Positions 1 through 8,263 of a stretch of DNA of 64,000 nucleotides are shown in pieces; positions within the stretch are counted from its first letter, which is position 1, and every line of letters begins with the position of its first letter. Under the pieces are notes generated by a model, which worked only from the letters and a program-made list of their open reading frames with translations, did not search any database and was not told the origin of the DNA. Made by a program: the position numbers and the translations under genes. The DNA comes from Thalassospira profundimaris (GTDB lineage Bacteria > Pseudomonadota > Alphaproteobacteria > Rhodospirillales > Thalassospiraceae). Location: assembly GCF_003326675.1 (NCBI RefSeq), contig NZ_JPWF01000011.1, forward strand, positions 62,001 to 126,000, read 5' to 3'.

Positions 1-2
1 CC

Positions 3-83
3 ATCGCATCCATGATGGAAGTCACCGAAGTCCTTGCCCTGTTCATTGCAGACTGGTGCGGCGTCCAAAAGCGTGGTAGCTAA
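3..83 (+). CDS. C-terminal end of an unidentified protein (partial)
   Basis: A reading frame open from the left window edge ends at a TAA at 81-83 and gives about 26 residues ending in ...VQKRGS. It is followed after 42 bases by a ribosome site and ridA, so it is probably the last part of an upstream gene in the same direction. Too little is present to recognise a family, and no function is claimed. Confidence 0.45.
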   Translation: MASMMEVTEVLALFIADWCGVQKRGS

Positions 84-125
84 ACCCGAATAAATTATTC
101 AATTTTGTCACCAAAGGAGAGCTTC

Positions 126-473
126 ATGAGCGTTCAACGTTTCCACACCGGCCCGCGTATGAGCCAAGCCGTTGTTCATGGCAACACCATCTATCTTGCA
201 GGCCAGGTTGGCGAACCGGGTAGCGACGTTACCAACCAGACCAAAGAATGCCTGGCAAAAGTTGACGCGCTTCTGGCCGAATGCGGTGCAAGCAAGGAAA
301 ACATCCTGTCGACCACTATCTGGCTGGCTGACATGAAAGATTTCGGCGCAATGAACGAAATCTGGGATGCATGGGTTCCGCAGGGCCACACCCCGGCACG
401 TGCATGCGGCGAAGCAAAGCTTGCGACCCCGGACTTCCTTGTCGAGTTCATCGTGGTTGCGGCAAAACCGTAA
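126..473 (+). CDS. RidA family protein (reactive enamine/imine deaminase)
   Basis: RidA proteins hydrolyse reactive 2-aminoacrylate-type enamines and imines released by PLP enzymes. The protein of 115 residues has the usual length, the early glycine-rich strand with LAGQVG, and the conserved C-terminal segment TPARACGEAKLATPDFLVE, where the Arg usually contacts the substrate carboxylate. The ATG at 126 is preferred because AAGGAG at 114-119 stands 6 bases before it; a TTG at 105 is open but has no ribosome site. It is followed by a strong shared terminator. A second RidA lies at 11422. The substrate is unknown. Confidence 0.9.
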   Translation: MSVQRFHTGPRMSQAVVHGNTIYLAGQVGEPGSDVTNQTKECLAKVDALLAECGASKENILSTTIWLADMKDFGAMNEIWDAWVPQGHTPARACGEAKLATPDFLVEFIVVAAKP

Positions 474-491
474 TCTGATCGATCCCAACAC

Positions 492-526
492 AAAAGCCCG
501 GCATATCACCATATGCCGGGCTTTTT
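492..526. terminator. Bidirectional rho-independent terminator
   Basis: A 15-bp stem (AAAAGCCCGGCATAT paired with its complement) has a 4-base loop, with T-runs in both directions. It lies between the convergent ridA and hydrolase-OsmC genes and serves both. Confidence 0.9.
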
Positions 527-537
527 GTTTGCCCTGC

Positions 538-1770
538 TTATGCCGGTTGTTCCTGTGTCACGATGACGGAACTGGCTTCAAGCGTACGATGGACCGGGCA
601 TTTATCGGCAATTTCAAGAAGTCTTGCGCGGACGTCATCGGTGAAATCGCCATGCAGGGTAATCAGGCGTTCAAACCGATCAATTTTGCCGGATTTCGGC
701 ACGGGTTTTCCGGCACATTCGGCGCAATCGTTGGCATGGACTTTGGCATGCCGGACTTCAACCCGGATGGCATCGAGCGGAATCTGTTTCTGATCGGCAT
801 AAAGGCGCAATGTCATCACCGTACAGGCGCCAAGCGCCGATGACAGGAAGTCATAGGGCGACGGGCCGCTATCAAAGCCACCGACATTTTCCGGTTCATC
901 GGCAATCATGCGATGCTGTCCGGCAACCACCATCGACTGAAACTTGCCCAAACCCGTTTCGCGCACCACCACGCCTTCGGCCGGTTCGGGGACACTTTCG
1001 TCGTTTTGCGGAATATACCGTGTCGCCCATGCCGCAATTACGGTTGCCACATATTCGGCGTCATCGGGATTGCGCAGCAAATGATCGGCATCATCAAGGG
1101 ACACAAAGCTTTTGGGATGTTTGGCCGCGTCATAAATCCGCCCGGCATTTTCGATCCCGACGGTCTGATCCATCGGCGCATGTAGAACAAGCAACGCCTT
1201 GTGCAGTTTGGCCAGCGATTTTTCGATACTGTGATTGCGCAGGTCATCGACAAATTGCCGTTTGATCACAAAGGGACGCCCGCCAAGCGATACTTCCGCC
1301 TGCCCGTCGCGGTCGATATCGGCAAGATAATCCGCAAAATTATGTGTGACATGTTCAACATCGGCCGGTGCGCCGATGGTGGCAATTGCGGTTGCCTCGG
1401 GCACGCTATCAGCCACGGCCAGAACCGCTGCCCCGCCAAGAGAATGACCGATCAAAAGTTTGGGCGCGGCAAATTCATGACGCAAAAAATCGGCTGCACG
1501 ACGCAGGTCTTCAAGGTTCGATGTAAAGTTGGTCGACGAGAAATCCCCGCCCGATCCGCCAAGCCCGGTAAAATCAAATCGTAAAACGCCGATACCTTGC
1601 AGGGTCAGCGACTGGGCGATTTTGCGCGCCGCCGTCAAATCCTTGCTGCATGTAAAGCAATGGGCAAAAAGCGCATAGGCGCGCACCGGCCCGACCGGCA
1701 AATCCAGCCTTGCGGCCAGTTCCGCCCCGTGGGCACCTTCGAATGTCAGTTTGATGGGCTTGACCGGCAT
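538..1770 (-). CDS. Bifunctional alpha/beta hydrolase / OsmC-like protein
   Basis: A two-domain protein of 410 residues. Residues 1-260 form an alpha/beta hydrolase with nucleophile elbow GHSLGG (Ser about 110). Residues about 275-410 form an OsmC/Ohr-type domain with two conserved cysteine contexts, SALGACTV and DKCPVHRTL, which in that family act as a peroxidatic thiol pair. The fusion is a known family, but its physiological substrate is not established. The start at 1770 (MPVKPIK) is chosen because GGAGAC precedes it by about 6 bases; the frame stays open upstream to 1914 without a better site. A role in handling organic hydroperoxides or esters is an inference from domains. Confidence 0.9.
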   Translation of the reverse strand: MPVKPIKLTFEGAHGAELAARLDLPVGPVRAYALFAHCFTCSKDLTAARKIAQSLTLQGIGVLRFDFTGLGGSGGDFSSTNFTSNLEDLRRAADFLRHEFAAPKLLIGHSLGGAAVLAVADSVPEATAIATIGAPADVEHVTHNFADYLADIDRDGQAEVSLGGRPFVIKRQFVDDLRNHSIEKSLAKLHKALLVLHAPMDQTVGIENAGRIYDAAKHPKSFVSLDDADHLLRNPDDAEYVATVIAAWATRYIPQNDESVPEPAEGVVVRETGLGKFQSMVVAGQHRMIADEPENVGGFDSGPSPYDFLSSALGACTVMTLRLYADQKQIPLDAIRVEVRHAKVHANDCAECAGKPVPKSGKIDRFERLITLHGDFTDDVRARLLEIADKCPVHRTLEASSVIVTQEQPA

Positions 1771-1870
1771 TGATGTCTCCGTGTCTGCAAACCGAAAAAC
1801 GGCTTTGATTACATGGAATTCACGGTAAAGTTTCGAACGTCTTTTTCCACCATAACAAGCGCCCCACATC

Positions 1871-2383
1871 ATGACCATTCTTGAAACACCGCGCACGATC
1901 CTGCGCGAAGCCACTCATGACGACGCCCCGTTCATCCTGCAACTTCTGAATGAACCGGGATGGATCCGGTTTATCGGCGATCGCAACATCCACGATCTTC
2001 AGGCTGCGCGGGATTATATCGATCTGCGCTTTCGCGAGAATTACGAAAAGCTTGGCTTCGGGATGTGTGTTGCCGTCCAAAAGGATACGCAAAGCCCGAT
2101 TGGACTGATCGGTTTTGTCAAACGCGATACACTTGATGCACCTGATATCGGCTATGCCGTGACCGAGGCCCATCAGGGCAAGGGATATGCCTATGAAGTT
2201 TGTTCCGCTCTGCTTGATCACGGCTGGAACGTCTATGGCTTTGACAAGGTTTATGGGTATTGCCTGCCTGATAATGGCCCGTCTGTTCACATGCTTGAAA
2301 AACTTGGCCTGACATTTCTGCGCGAACAGGATGTTAATCTGTCGGGCGAGATGTGCCGACTTTATATGGCTCCCCGTCCCTAG
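1871..2383 (+). CDS. GNAT family N-acetyltransferase (RimJ/RimL type)
   Basis: A single-domain GNAT of 170 residues. It begins TILETPRTILREATHDDAP, typical of the RimJ/RimL-like Acetyltransf_3 group, and has the acetyl-CoA loop region EAHQGKGYAYEV near residues 98-109 and the closing N-x-x-S-x-x-M-L-E-K-L-G motif near 137-147. It is transcribed away from the hydrolase-OsmC gene and ends before a bidirectional terminator. The acceptor (ribosomal protein N-terminus, antibiotic or metabolite) cannot be read from the sequence. Confidence 0.88.
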   Translation: MTILETPRTILREATHDDAPFILQLLNEPGWIRFIGDRNIHDLQAARDYIDLRFRENYEKLGFGMCVAVQKDTQSPIGLIGFVKRDTLDAPDIGYAVTEAHQGKGYAYEVCSALLDHGWNVYGFDKVYGYCLPDNGPSVHMLEKLGLTFLREQDVNLSGEMCRLYMAPRP

Positions 2384-2406
2384 GCCAAGATACCCTGCGC
2401 AAAACA

Positions 2407-2435
2407 AAACCCCGCATTCGATGGATGCGGGGTTT
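2407..2435. terminator. Bidirectional rho-independent terminator
   Basis: An 11-bp stem AAACCCCGCAT / ATGCGGGGTTT with a 7-base loop, A-rich on the left and T-rich on the right, separates the convergent GNAT and thioesterase genes. Confidence 0.85.
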
Positions 2436-2441
2436 GTCATT

Positions 2442-2939
2442 TTATTTCCGGCGAATGCCGATCTTCCGTCCGACGCCTGATGGAATCGGAAGATCAGCAT
2501 GGGCTTCCCTGATTTTGGTAAGTGTCTCCATGATATCGTCGGGGAACGGTGCTGAACGGCGTTCCGTCATGTTGATATGCATGGTGATGATTTCGTTGGT
2601 TGATGCCAGCCAACCCTCGGTGCCGTGGCGCATTTCGTGATACATGTGAATGCGTTTCTGATCACAATCCAGCACCCTTGTATGGATGACAAACGGGTCA
2701 TCCTGATGAATTTCCCGATCATAGGTCACATGCATTTCAAGTCCGAACGTCGATCCGTTGCGCGTTTCGGGATAAGTCAGTCCCATCCCCACCGCATTCA
2801 GAAACGCCATCGATCCCAGATCAAACGCGACCACGTAATAACCGACATTCATATGCCCGTTAAAATCAATCCATTCCGGTTTGATTGTTCCCCGAAAGGC
2901 TTCCAGCGGTTCCTTGGCAAACAGATCGGTGCTGATCAT
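2442..2939 (-). CDS. Hotdog-fold acyl-CoA thioesterase (4HBT-like)
   Basis: A protein of 165 residues with the hotdog motif WIDFNGHMNVGYYV near residues 23-36, where a D/N-G-H-M-N pattern marks 4-hydroxybenzoyl-CoA-type thioesterases, and a central strand EMHVTYDREIHQDD. It resembles the thioesterases found with carnitine/betaine catabolism (betainyl-CoA thioesterase), though that assignment is only a possibility. Its start overlaps the stop of the ornithine-cyclodeaminase gene by 4 bases (ATGA), which indicates translational coupling. Confidence 0.85.
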   Translation of the reverse strand: MISTDLFAKEPLEAFRGTIKPEWIDFNGHMNVGYYVVAFDLGSMAFLNAVGMGLTYPETRNGSTFGLEMHVTYDREIHQDDPFVIHTRVLDCDQKRIHMYHEMRHGTEGWLASTNEIITMHINMTERRSAPFPDDIMETLTKIREAHADLPIPSGVGRKIGIRRK

Positions 2940-3877
2940 TTTTCAACCGCCTTCACGACGGCCACAGCGGCAAAGAAATCTTCAAGCGAATGACCGACCG
3001 ATTTGAAGACCGTGCATTCACCATCGCTTTGACGCCCTGAAACGTCACCCCGGGTCAGGCCAAACAGATCGCCCAGAATATCGGTTTTGGCAATCGCGCC
3101 GCTGGCAATGGCCTGCACCACGTCGCCACCCTCGGCACTTGCACCTTCGAAACTGTCAACAAAGATGCGGCATTTCGCCATCACGGCATCATCGGTTTCG
3201 CGCATTGTCGGTTTGAAGGCACCAACCAGATCAACGTGGGTCCCTTCGCGCAGCCAGTCGCCGCGTACAAGCGGTTCAGTCGAAAGCGTCGCACACGAAA
3301 TCAGGTCCGCCGACTTGCAGGCAGTTTCAAGATCATCGGTGCCCGACGCATTGAAACCAAGTTCGGCAACTTCGGCGGCAAGCTTGGTCGCCTTGTCCGC
3401 ATTGCGGTTCCAGATGGTGACATTTTTGATCGGACGTACCGATGCATGGGCCTTGATCAATTGCGGGGCCATCGCGCCCGATCCGACCATGACCATATCG
3501 GTCGCATCCTTGCGCGCCAGATAATCTGCCGCCAGGGCAGATGCCGCCGCAGTGCGGCGTGTGGTCAGTTTGGTGCCATCAATCACGGCGGACGGCTGTC
3601 CGGTCACCGCATCAAGAAGAACATAAGTCCCCGAAACCGCCGGAAGATTACGCGCCGAGTTCCCCGGCACAACAGCAGCGATTTTAACACCCGCTGCCCC
3701 GTCTTTTTGCCAGGCCGGCATGATCAGGAAAGTCGCATCATCCTCGTTACTACGTTCCATGTTGAAATGGCTGCGCAACGGGGCTTCGCACCCTTGCGCA
3801 AACCCGTCACGAAGGGCTTCAACCAGATCACGGGGCGATACAAATTTGTCGATATCTTCGGCAGTAACGAAACGCAT
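2936..3877 (-). CDS. Ornithine cyclodeaminase / mu-crystallin family protein
   Basis: An NAD(P)-dependent enzyme of 313 residues. It has a Rossmann motif VGSGAMAPQL near residues 131-140, the active-site-side segment GTKLTTRRTAAASALA (101-116) and Lys in GVKI near 65, all usual for the family. Members range from ornithine cyclodeaminase to ketimine reductases and amino-acid dehydrogenases, so the reaction is uncertain. The start at 3877 (MRFVTAED) follows AGGAAGG; longer frames lack a site. It is the first gene of a two-gene unit with the downstream thioesterase. Confidence 0.88.
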   Translation of the reverse strand: MRFVTAEDIDKFVSPRDLVEALRDGFAQGCEAPLRSHFNMERSNEDDATFLIMPAWQKDGAAGVKIAAVVPGNSARNLPAVSGTYVLLDAVTGQPSAVIDGTKLTTRRTAAASALAADYLARKDATDMVMVGSGAMAPQLIKAHASVRPIKNVTIWNRNADKATKLAAEVAELGFNASGTDDLETACKSADLISCATLSTEPLVRGDWLREGTHVDLVGAFKPTMRETDDAVMAKCRIFVDSFEGASAEGGDVVQAIASGAIAKTDILGDLFGLTRGDVSGRQSDGECTVFKSVGHSLEDFFAAVAVVKAVEK

Positions 3878-4005
3878 GGACCTTCCTGTAGATTTATTTT
3901 GGGTTTCAGTGTGGTAGCGGTGTTTTCTTATACCACGACACGACCATCCCGTCACAGGAAGACCAACAGTTTTTTATGCTGTTTTTCGCCGGATTTTACG
4001 CAGAA

Positions 4006-4857
4006 TTATGGCTGCAAAAACCGTTTGAGATGCCCGAACAGTGAACCCGTTCCCAAGAACACTTCTTCAAGAACGGTAAAGTGGTTCGCACCCCACGCCT
4101 TATAGACCGGAACCTTGTGCCCGGCACTGCCGCAATAGGCGGCATAGGCATCGCTTTGGCGCACGAATTCCGGGCTTTCATTGCCGCCAACGATAACCAT
4201 CATCCGCACATCCATCGGCACGACATCAAGCATCGGGGAATTGTCCGCCGCCGATGCCGCATCAAGGCGGATGTCTTCGTTCAGCGTCGTATGACGGATC
4301 GGTTCAAGATCAAACACACCGGAAATCGGTATCACGGCAGCGAACGGTGTCGCATCGCCAAGGGATTCTTCCCAGTCATGGGTGGCAAGACGCGCAACAA
4401 TCTGCCCGCCGGCCGAATGACCGGAAATCGAGATATTGTCACGATCGCCGTTAAATTCTTCGACATTGCGATAAACATATTCGATGCACCGGACGGCTTG
4501 ATCGGTGATATCGGCAACCGTGACATCCGGGCAAAGATCGTAATTCGGGCAGATCACGGTAAATCCGGCTGCCACCAGATCGCGGGCAACAAAGGCATAA
4601 TCCTTTTTGTCCTGACTGCGCCAATAGCCGCCATGGAAAAACACATGAACCGGCGCGCCGGGATCAGATGCCATAAAGACATCCATGGTTTCCTTTGGCC
4701 CGTCACCAAACCGGACATCAATTTTGCCGCCCAGTTGTGCACGGGTTTCATCGGACAGTTTCACAAACCGTTCGAAATGCGTCATGAAGTCCGGCACGGT
4801 TTCGCGCGGATTATATTGCCATTCAAGTTCAGCAGATGTGAAACCACCCCAAGCCAT
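4006..4857 (-). CDS. Alpha/beta hydrolase, kynurenine-formamidase-like
   Basis: A protein of 283 residues with oxyanion-hole motif FHGGYWRSQDK (residues 74-84) and nucleophile elbow SGHSAGG (Ser about 148). This pairing is typical of arylformamidase-like members of the hormone-sensitive-lipase-type hydrolases. A GAGG site lies about 6 bases before the ATG at 4857. A late Asp and a C-terminal His (GANHFTVLEE) complete a plausible triad. No kynureninase or tryptophan dioxygenase is nearby, so a role in tryptophan breakdown is not supported by context; it may be a general ester/amide hydrolase. Confidence 0.85.
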   Translation of the reverse strand: MAWGGFTSAELEWQYNPRETVPDFMTHFERFVKLSDETRAQLGGKIDVRFGDGPKETMDVFMASDPGAPVHVFFHGGYWRSQDKKDYAFVARDLVAAGFTVICPNYDLCPDVTVADITDQAVRCIEYVYRNVEEFNGDRDNISISGHSAGGQIVARLATHDWEESLGDATPFAAVIPISGVFDLEPIRHTTLNEDIRLDAASAADNSPMLDVVPMDVRMMVIVGGNESPEFVRQSDAYAAYCGSAGHKVPVYKAWGANHFTVLEEVFLGTGSLFGHLKRFLQP

Positions 4858-5054
4858 CGGCACCTCGGATTTGCGGGTCTGATCTTTGTACGATCTGGTA
4901 TGTCTTTCCGATCTTTCTTCAATTTTTCCCTGTTTGCAATCACTTCGCATGGTCCTTGCGTATTTTTACGCGTTTTTCCCTTCTGTGATTGAACCCGATT
5001 GTCGGGAATGCGAAAATGGGTGAAATCAATTTTATATCAAATGGATAGATAGAC

Positions 5055-5546
5055 ATGCACCGCTGCGATCAAAGCCCGTTCCCGCCATCTGATACAGATC
5101 GCAATCAAATCTGGGAAATGCTGGTTCCGCGCGATATTGCGGCCTTTGTTGCTGCCGACTGGTCGATGGTCGAGGGTGATTTCAAGGCCGATGGCTTTTA
5201 CGCGATTGATGCCTGCAAATCCGATAATCCCGACGACTGGAAAATGATGTTTCCCGATCTTGGTGCCTATCGCGATGAATGGCTGCGACAGGCAATCGAC
5301 GCCCAAAAGATCGAATTCGCCGAAGACCTTTATGCCGGTGTGTTCCGGTCAACCCGCCTTGAAAAGATCGACATCACCGGCAATCGCGCATTGGTCCGCA
5401 AACACTTTAACGGGCGCATAAAAAAAGCAGACGGCACCGAAGACCGTCTGCTTTGGAAAACCCATTATTACTGCGAAAAGCAGGCCGATGGAAAATGGCT
5501 GATCACCGGATTTACCGGCTATTTGCCAAATCACGACCCGGCATGA
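5055..5546 (+). CDS. SnoaL/NTF2-like conserved protein
   Basis: A protein of 163 residues without signal peptide or membrane segment. The second half (EDRLLWKTHYYCEKQADGKW and GFTGYLP) reads like the curved sheet of the NTF2/SnoaL fold. No catalytic residue can be assigned and the function is unknown. It stands alone between divergent and convergent neighbours, and the stop codon lies inside a terminator stem. Confidence 0.75.
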   Translation: MHRCDQSPFPPSDTDRNQIWEMLVPRDIAAFVAADWSMVEGDFKADGFYAIDACKSDNPDDWKMMFPDLGAYRDEWLRQAIDAQKIEFAEDLYAGVFRSTRLEKIDITGNRALVRKHFNGRIKKADGTEDRLLWKTHYYCEKQADGKWLITGFTGYLPNHDPA

Positions 5547-5560
5547 ATGCCGGGTCTTTC
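5535..5560. terminator. Rho-independent terminator overlapping a stop codon
   Basis: A 10-bp stem GACCCGGCAT / ATGCCGGGTC with a 2-base centre is followed by TTTC. The stop codon of the SnoaL-like gene lies in the stem/loop. It probably separates this gene from the convergent dehydratase-like gene. Confidence 0.65.
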
Positions 5561-5579
5561 CCGTATATTTAGCCTGTAA

Positions 5580-6650
5580 TTACAGAACCTTACCGCGCGC
5601 AGCGACATCAACAGTTTTGATGTCGTTCCCGCGCACCAGATGCACCTGATCAAGCATATTGCTGACCACGCAGACATGGTTGGGGATGATTTCGATGCGT
5701 TCACCGATTTCAAACGGGCTTAGCGCAGCATCGAAATGCAAAATGCCGTGTTCTTCGGAAAGCCCGACAACCGCGACTTCGGGATGGCCGACAACACAAC
5801 CATATCCATCAAGCCCCAAAAGATCCGATGTCAGAACCTTGGACCCGGCATCAATGATCGCGCGTCCCGGTGCAGGCAATGACACGACTTCGGCCAGAAC
5901 CCGAAGGGCACAATCAACTTCGCCACACACCCCGCGCGCCATCAGCGACCGGTCGTTATAGACATAAGTACCAATACGGTGTTCGGTCACATTGGCAACT
6001 TCGTGTGCCTTCCACATATCGGGTGTACCGCCCGAACTTCTGATCGGGCAGGCAATGCCAACGCCATCAAGTGCCGCCATCGCATCACCAAAGAACGTGG
6101 CAACCTTGTCACCGCCGCCTGCCGCCGGATAGGTCATCAAACCGGCAAAGGTAATCCCCGGAAGCGACTGGATTTTCTGTGCAAGTTCGAGAGCTGCCTG
6201 CGGACTTTGGACACCGCAGCGCCCGCCACCCGTGTCGCATTCAATCAGGATTTCAAGCGGCTTGGCACTATCAGCAAAGGCACGCGACAGACCTTTGACC
6301 ACCGGCAGGTTATCGGCCACAACGCGAAGGGTTTTGACCCGGTCAAACAGGGCACGCAAACGGGCAAGCTTGCGATCACCAAGCACGTTATAGGTCAGAA
6401 GAATGTCATCGATCCCGGCATCGGCCATGACTTCGGCCTCGCCAATTTTCTGACAGGTAATCCCCTTGGCCCCGGCATCAAGTTGCTGTTGGGCGAATGC
6501 CGGAATTTTATGCGTTTTGATATGGGGGCGAAGCGCAATCCCGTGCTTGTCGCAATACGCCTGATAGGCATCAATATTGCGATCAACAGTATCAAGATTG
6601 ATCACCGCGCAAGGTGTATCAAGTTCGGGATATTGCGGTGAGCGTGTCAT
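5580..6650 (-). CDS. DSD1-family PLP enzyme (D-serine dehydratase / D-threonine aldolase / D-glucosaminate dehydratase-like)
   Basis: A fold-type III PLP enzyme of 356 residues. RPHIKTHK at 41-48 carries the PLP lysine, aligned by motif with Lys45 of eukaryotic D-serine dehydratase. A C-terminal His-x-Cys (PNHVCVV, about 325-327) is the metal pair known from D-serine dehydratase; D-threonine aldolases tend to have His-x-Asp. This leans towards beta-elimination rather than retro-aldol cleavage. It is the last gene of the leftward TRAP operon that faces ridA, an RpiR regulator and a KDG-kinase-like gene, so a 2-amino sugar acid such as D-glucosaminate is a candidate substrate (inference). The start at 6650 follows AAAGGA. 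Confidence 0.88.
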   Translation of the reverse strand: MTRSPQYPELDTPCAVINLDTVDRNIDAYQAYCDKHGIALRPHIKTHKIPAFAQQQLDAGAKGITCQKIGEAEVMADAGIDDILLTYNVLGDRKLARLRALFDRVKTLRVVADNLPVVKGLSRAFADSAKPLEILIECDTGGGRCGVQSPQAALELAQKIQSLPGITFAGLMTYPAAGGGDKVATFFGDAMAALDGVGIACPIRSSGGTPDMWKAHEVANVTEHRIGTYVYNDRSLMARGVCGEVDCALRVLAEVVSLPAPGRAIIDAGSKVLTSDLLGLDGYGCVVGHPEVAVVGLSEEHGILHFDAALSPFEIGERIEIIPNHVCVVSNMLDQVHLVRGNDIKTVDVAARGKVL

Positions 6651-6707
6651 GGAACAAACGTCCTTTGCTTTTCGGTGGTGACGCAAAGCGTGCAGTGGCA
6701 ATTCAGA

Positions 6708-8177
6708 TCAGCTTGCCTGTTTGGCAAACGGATCATCAACAATCGGCCAAAGCGGACGTTTGACGTGACGATATCCATTGGTTTTCGGATCCGACGGATA
6801 AGGACCATGCACATCAACATAAATGATCTCGCCCGCGATTTTGGCGAACGCATCGTAGAAGTGATTGGTCGATTTGATAAACAGATATTTTTTTGATTTC
6901 GGATCAATGCCCATATTCGCAAACAGGCTTGGATCGAAACTTTGTGAACGATTGGTATTAAGGATCACTTCCCCGCCGTCCGGCAGCACAATTACCGCAC
7001 AATCGCCAAGCGGCACAATGCTTTGCCCGAAATACTGCCAGGAGTTGCGTTCAAGCTTCTTGACCGTCACCTGTGCATCAATCGGGGCACCGGCATGGGC
7101 ACCGGTTTTCCCGCCAAAGCGCAGTGGCAATGTCGCCCCCTCGCCGGCCGAGAAACAGGTCCGAACCGCCATTGGATCCCAAAGCGTGCCAAAGGCATAA
7201 TTGGCAAGTCCGCGTTCCATCACCGCACGCAGCAAAATCGTGCTGTCGCCCGGAACCCCACCGCCCGGGTTGTCCCAGACATCGGTCAGAACAATCGGCT
7301 GTGCATCGGATGCTAATGCCTGATCAAGGGCGGCTTCGGGTTTAAGGAATGTCGGGCGGGTGGCCCCACGGAAACCAAACAACTCAACCCCCAGGTCTCG
7401 TGCAATCTGCTTGGCTTCCGCAGGGTTATTGTTGGTGGTGACAACGACCTTGGCACCAAGATCGGGCACGTCACCAGCCATAAAGCCATGAATGAACGAC
7501 ACCGAAAGGATATCGCCCGTTCCTTCCATATCCTTTGCCCGGTCAATAAAGGACCGCATCGGTTCGCGTGATGTCGGCAGAACCTCGATCATGTGGCAGT
7601 CAAACACCGCCTTGGTCGGTTTGATTTCAGCACGCAACGTGCGCAGGACAAGATCAACAACTGCCCGGCCGGTTTCGACAAAATCGGTATGCGGGAATTC
7701 CTTGAAGGCAACAATGATGTCGGCATTATCGACCCGAAGGGCCGTCAAATGGCTATGCGGATCAAAGCTTGTGCCAATCACCACATCTGGCCCGACAAGC
7801 GCACGGATACGCGAAATAAGATCACCTTCGCAATCAAGATAGTCCTGCGCAACCATCGCGCCGTGCAGACCAAGGATCACGCCATCAACCGGCATGGCTG
7901 CACGCAGTTGGCCCAGAACTTCGTCGCGCAATTGTTCATATGTCTCGCGGCTGACCAACCCGCCCGGCTCGGCCCAGGTTGCGGTTCCTTCGATCAGGTC
8001 CCAGCCTTCCTTGGCGGCGCGAAGGCGGCCTTCGGTAAAGACGGCACTGCACAGGGTCGGCGTAACCGGATGCTGTCCCGGTGGTGCATAAAAGCTTTCC
8101 TGAAAATCGGAAAAATCAGTTCTTAAAGGGGAAAAAGTATTGGTCTCGGTTGCAATCGAGGCGCAAAAAATCCGCAT
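6708..8177 (-). CDS. M81 family metallopeptidase (MlrC / microcystinase-C-like)
   Basis: A protein of 489 residues beginning MRIFCASIATETNTFSP, the family's hallmark N-terminus. It has GLHGAM near 100, a metal-ligand-type DPHSH motif and a second segment VLTDVWDNPGGG typical of M81/MlrC proteins. The family is named for the last hydrolase of microcystin degradation, but most members sit in transporter operons and act on unknown amide substrates. Here it lies between dctP and the PLP enzyme in one operon, so it may release the amino acid or amino sugar acid substrate from a conjugate. No signal peptide is seen, so it is probably cytoplasmic. Confidence 0.9.
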   Translation of the reverse strand: MRIFCASIATETNTFSPLRTDFSDFQESFYAPPGQHPVTPTLCSAVFTEGRLRAAKEGWDLIEGTATWAEPGGLVSRETYEQLRDEVLGQLRAAMPVDGVILGLHGAMVAQDYLDCEGDLISRIRALVGPDVVIGTSFDPHSHLTALRVDNADIIVAFKEFPHTDFVETGRAVVDLVLRTLRAEIKPTKAVFDCHMIEVLPTSREPMRSFIDRAKDMEGTGDILSVSFIHGFMAGDVPDLGAKVVVTTNNNPAEAKQIARDLGVELFGFRGATRPTFLKPEAALDQALASDAQPIVLTDVWDNPGGGVPGDSTILLRAVMERGLANYAFGTLWDPMAVRTCFSAGEGATLPLRFGGKTGAHAGAPIDAQVTVKKLERNSWQYFGQSIVPLGDCAVIVLPDGGEVILNTNRSQSFDPSLFANMGIDPKSKKYLFIKSTNHFYDAFAKIAGEIIYVDVHGPYPSDPKTNGYRHVKRPLWPIVDDPFAKQAS

Positions 8178-8222
8178 GACCCGTGCCTTTGTTATTGGTC
8201 TTATGAAATTGAATAATGGGAT

Positions 8223-8250
8223 CCGAAGGGGCAGAACCCCGCCCCTTCGG
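8223..8250. other. Perfect stem-loop after dctP (mRNA stabiliser or partial terminator)
   Basis: A 10-bp perfect stem CCGAAGGGGC / GCCCCTTCGG with an 8-base loop begins 14 bases beyond the dctP stop. The leftward transcript has no T-run after it, so read-through into the M81 gene is likely. Such 3' hairpins often raise the yield of solute-binding protein relative to downstream genes. Confidence 0.7.
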
Positions 8251-8263
8251 CAAGTGGAATGGC

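Noticed and set aside
4006..4857. Kynurenine pathway gene kynB
   Set aside because: The motifs fit arylformamidase-like hydrolases, but no kynureninase or tryptophan 2,3-dioxygenase gene is near, so the specific gene name was not used.
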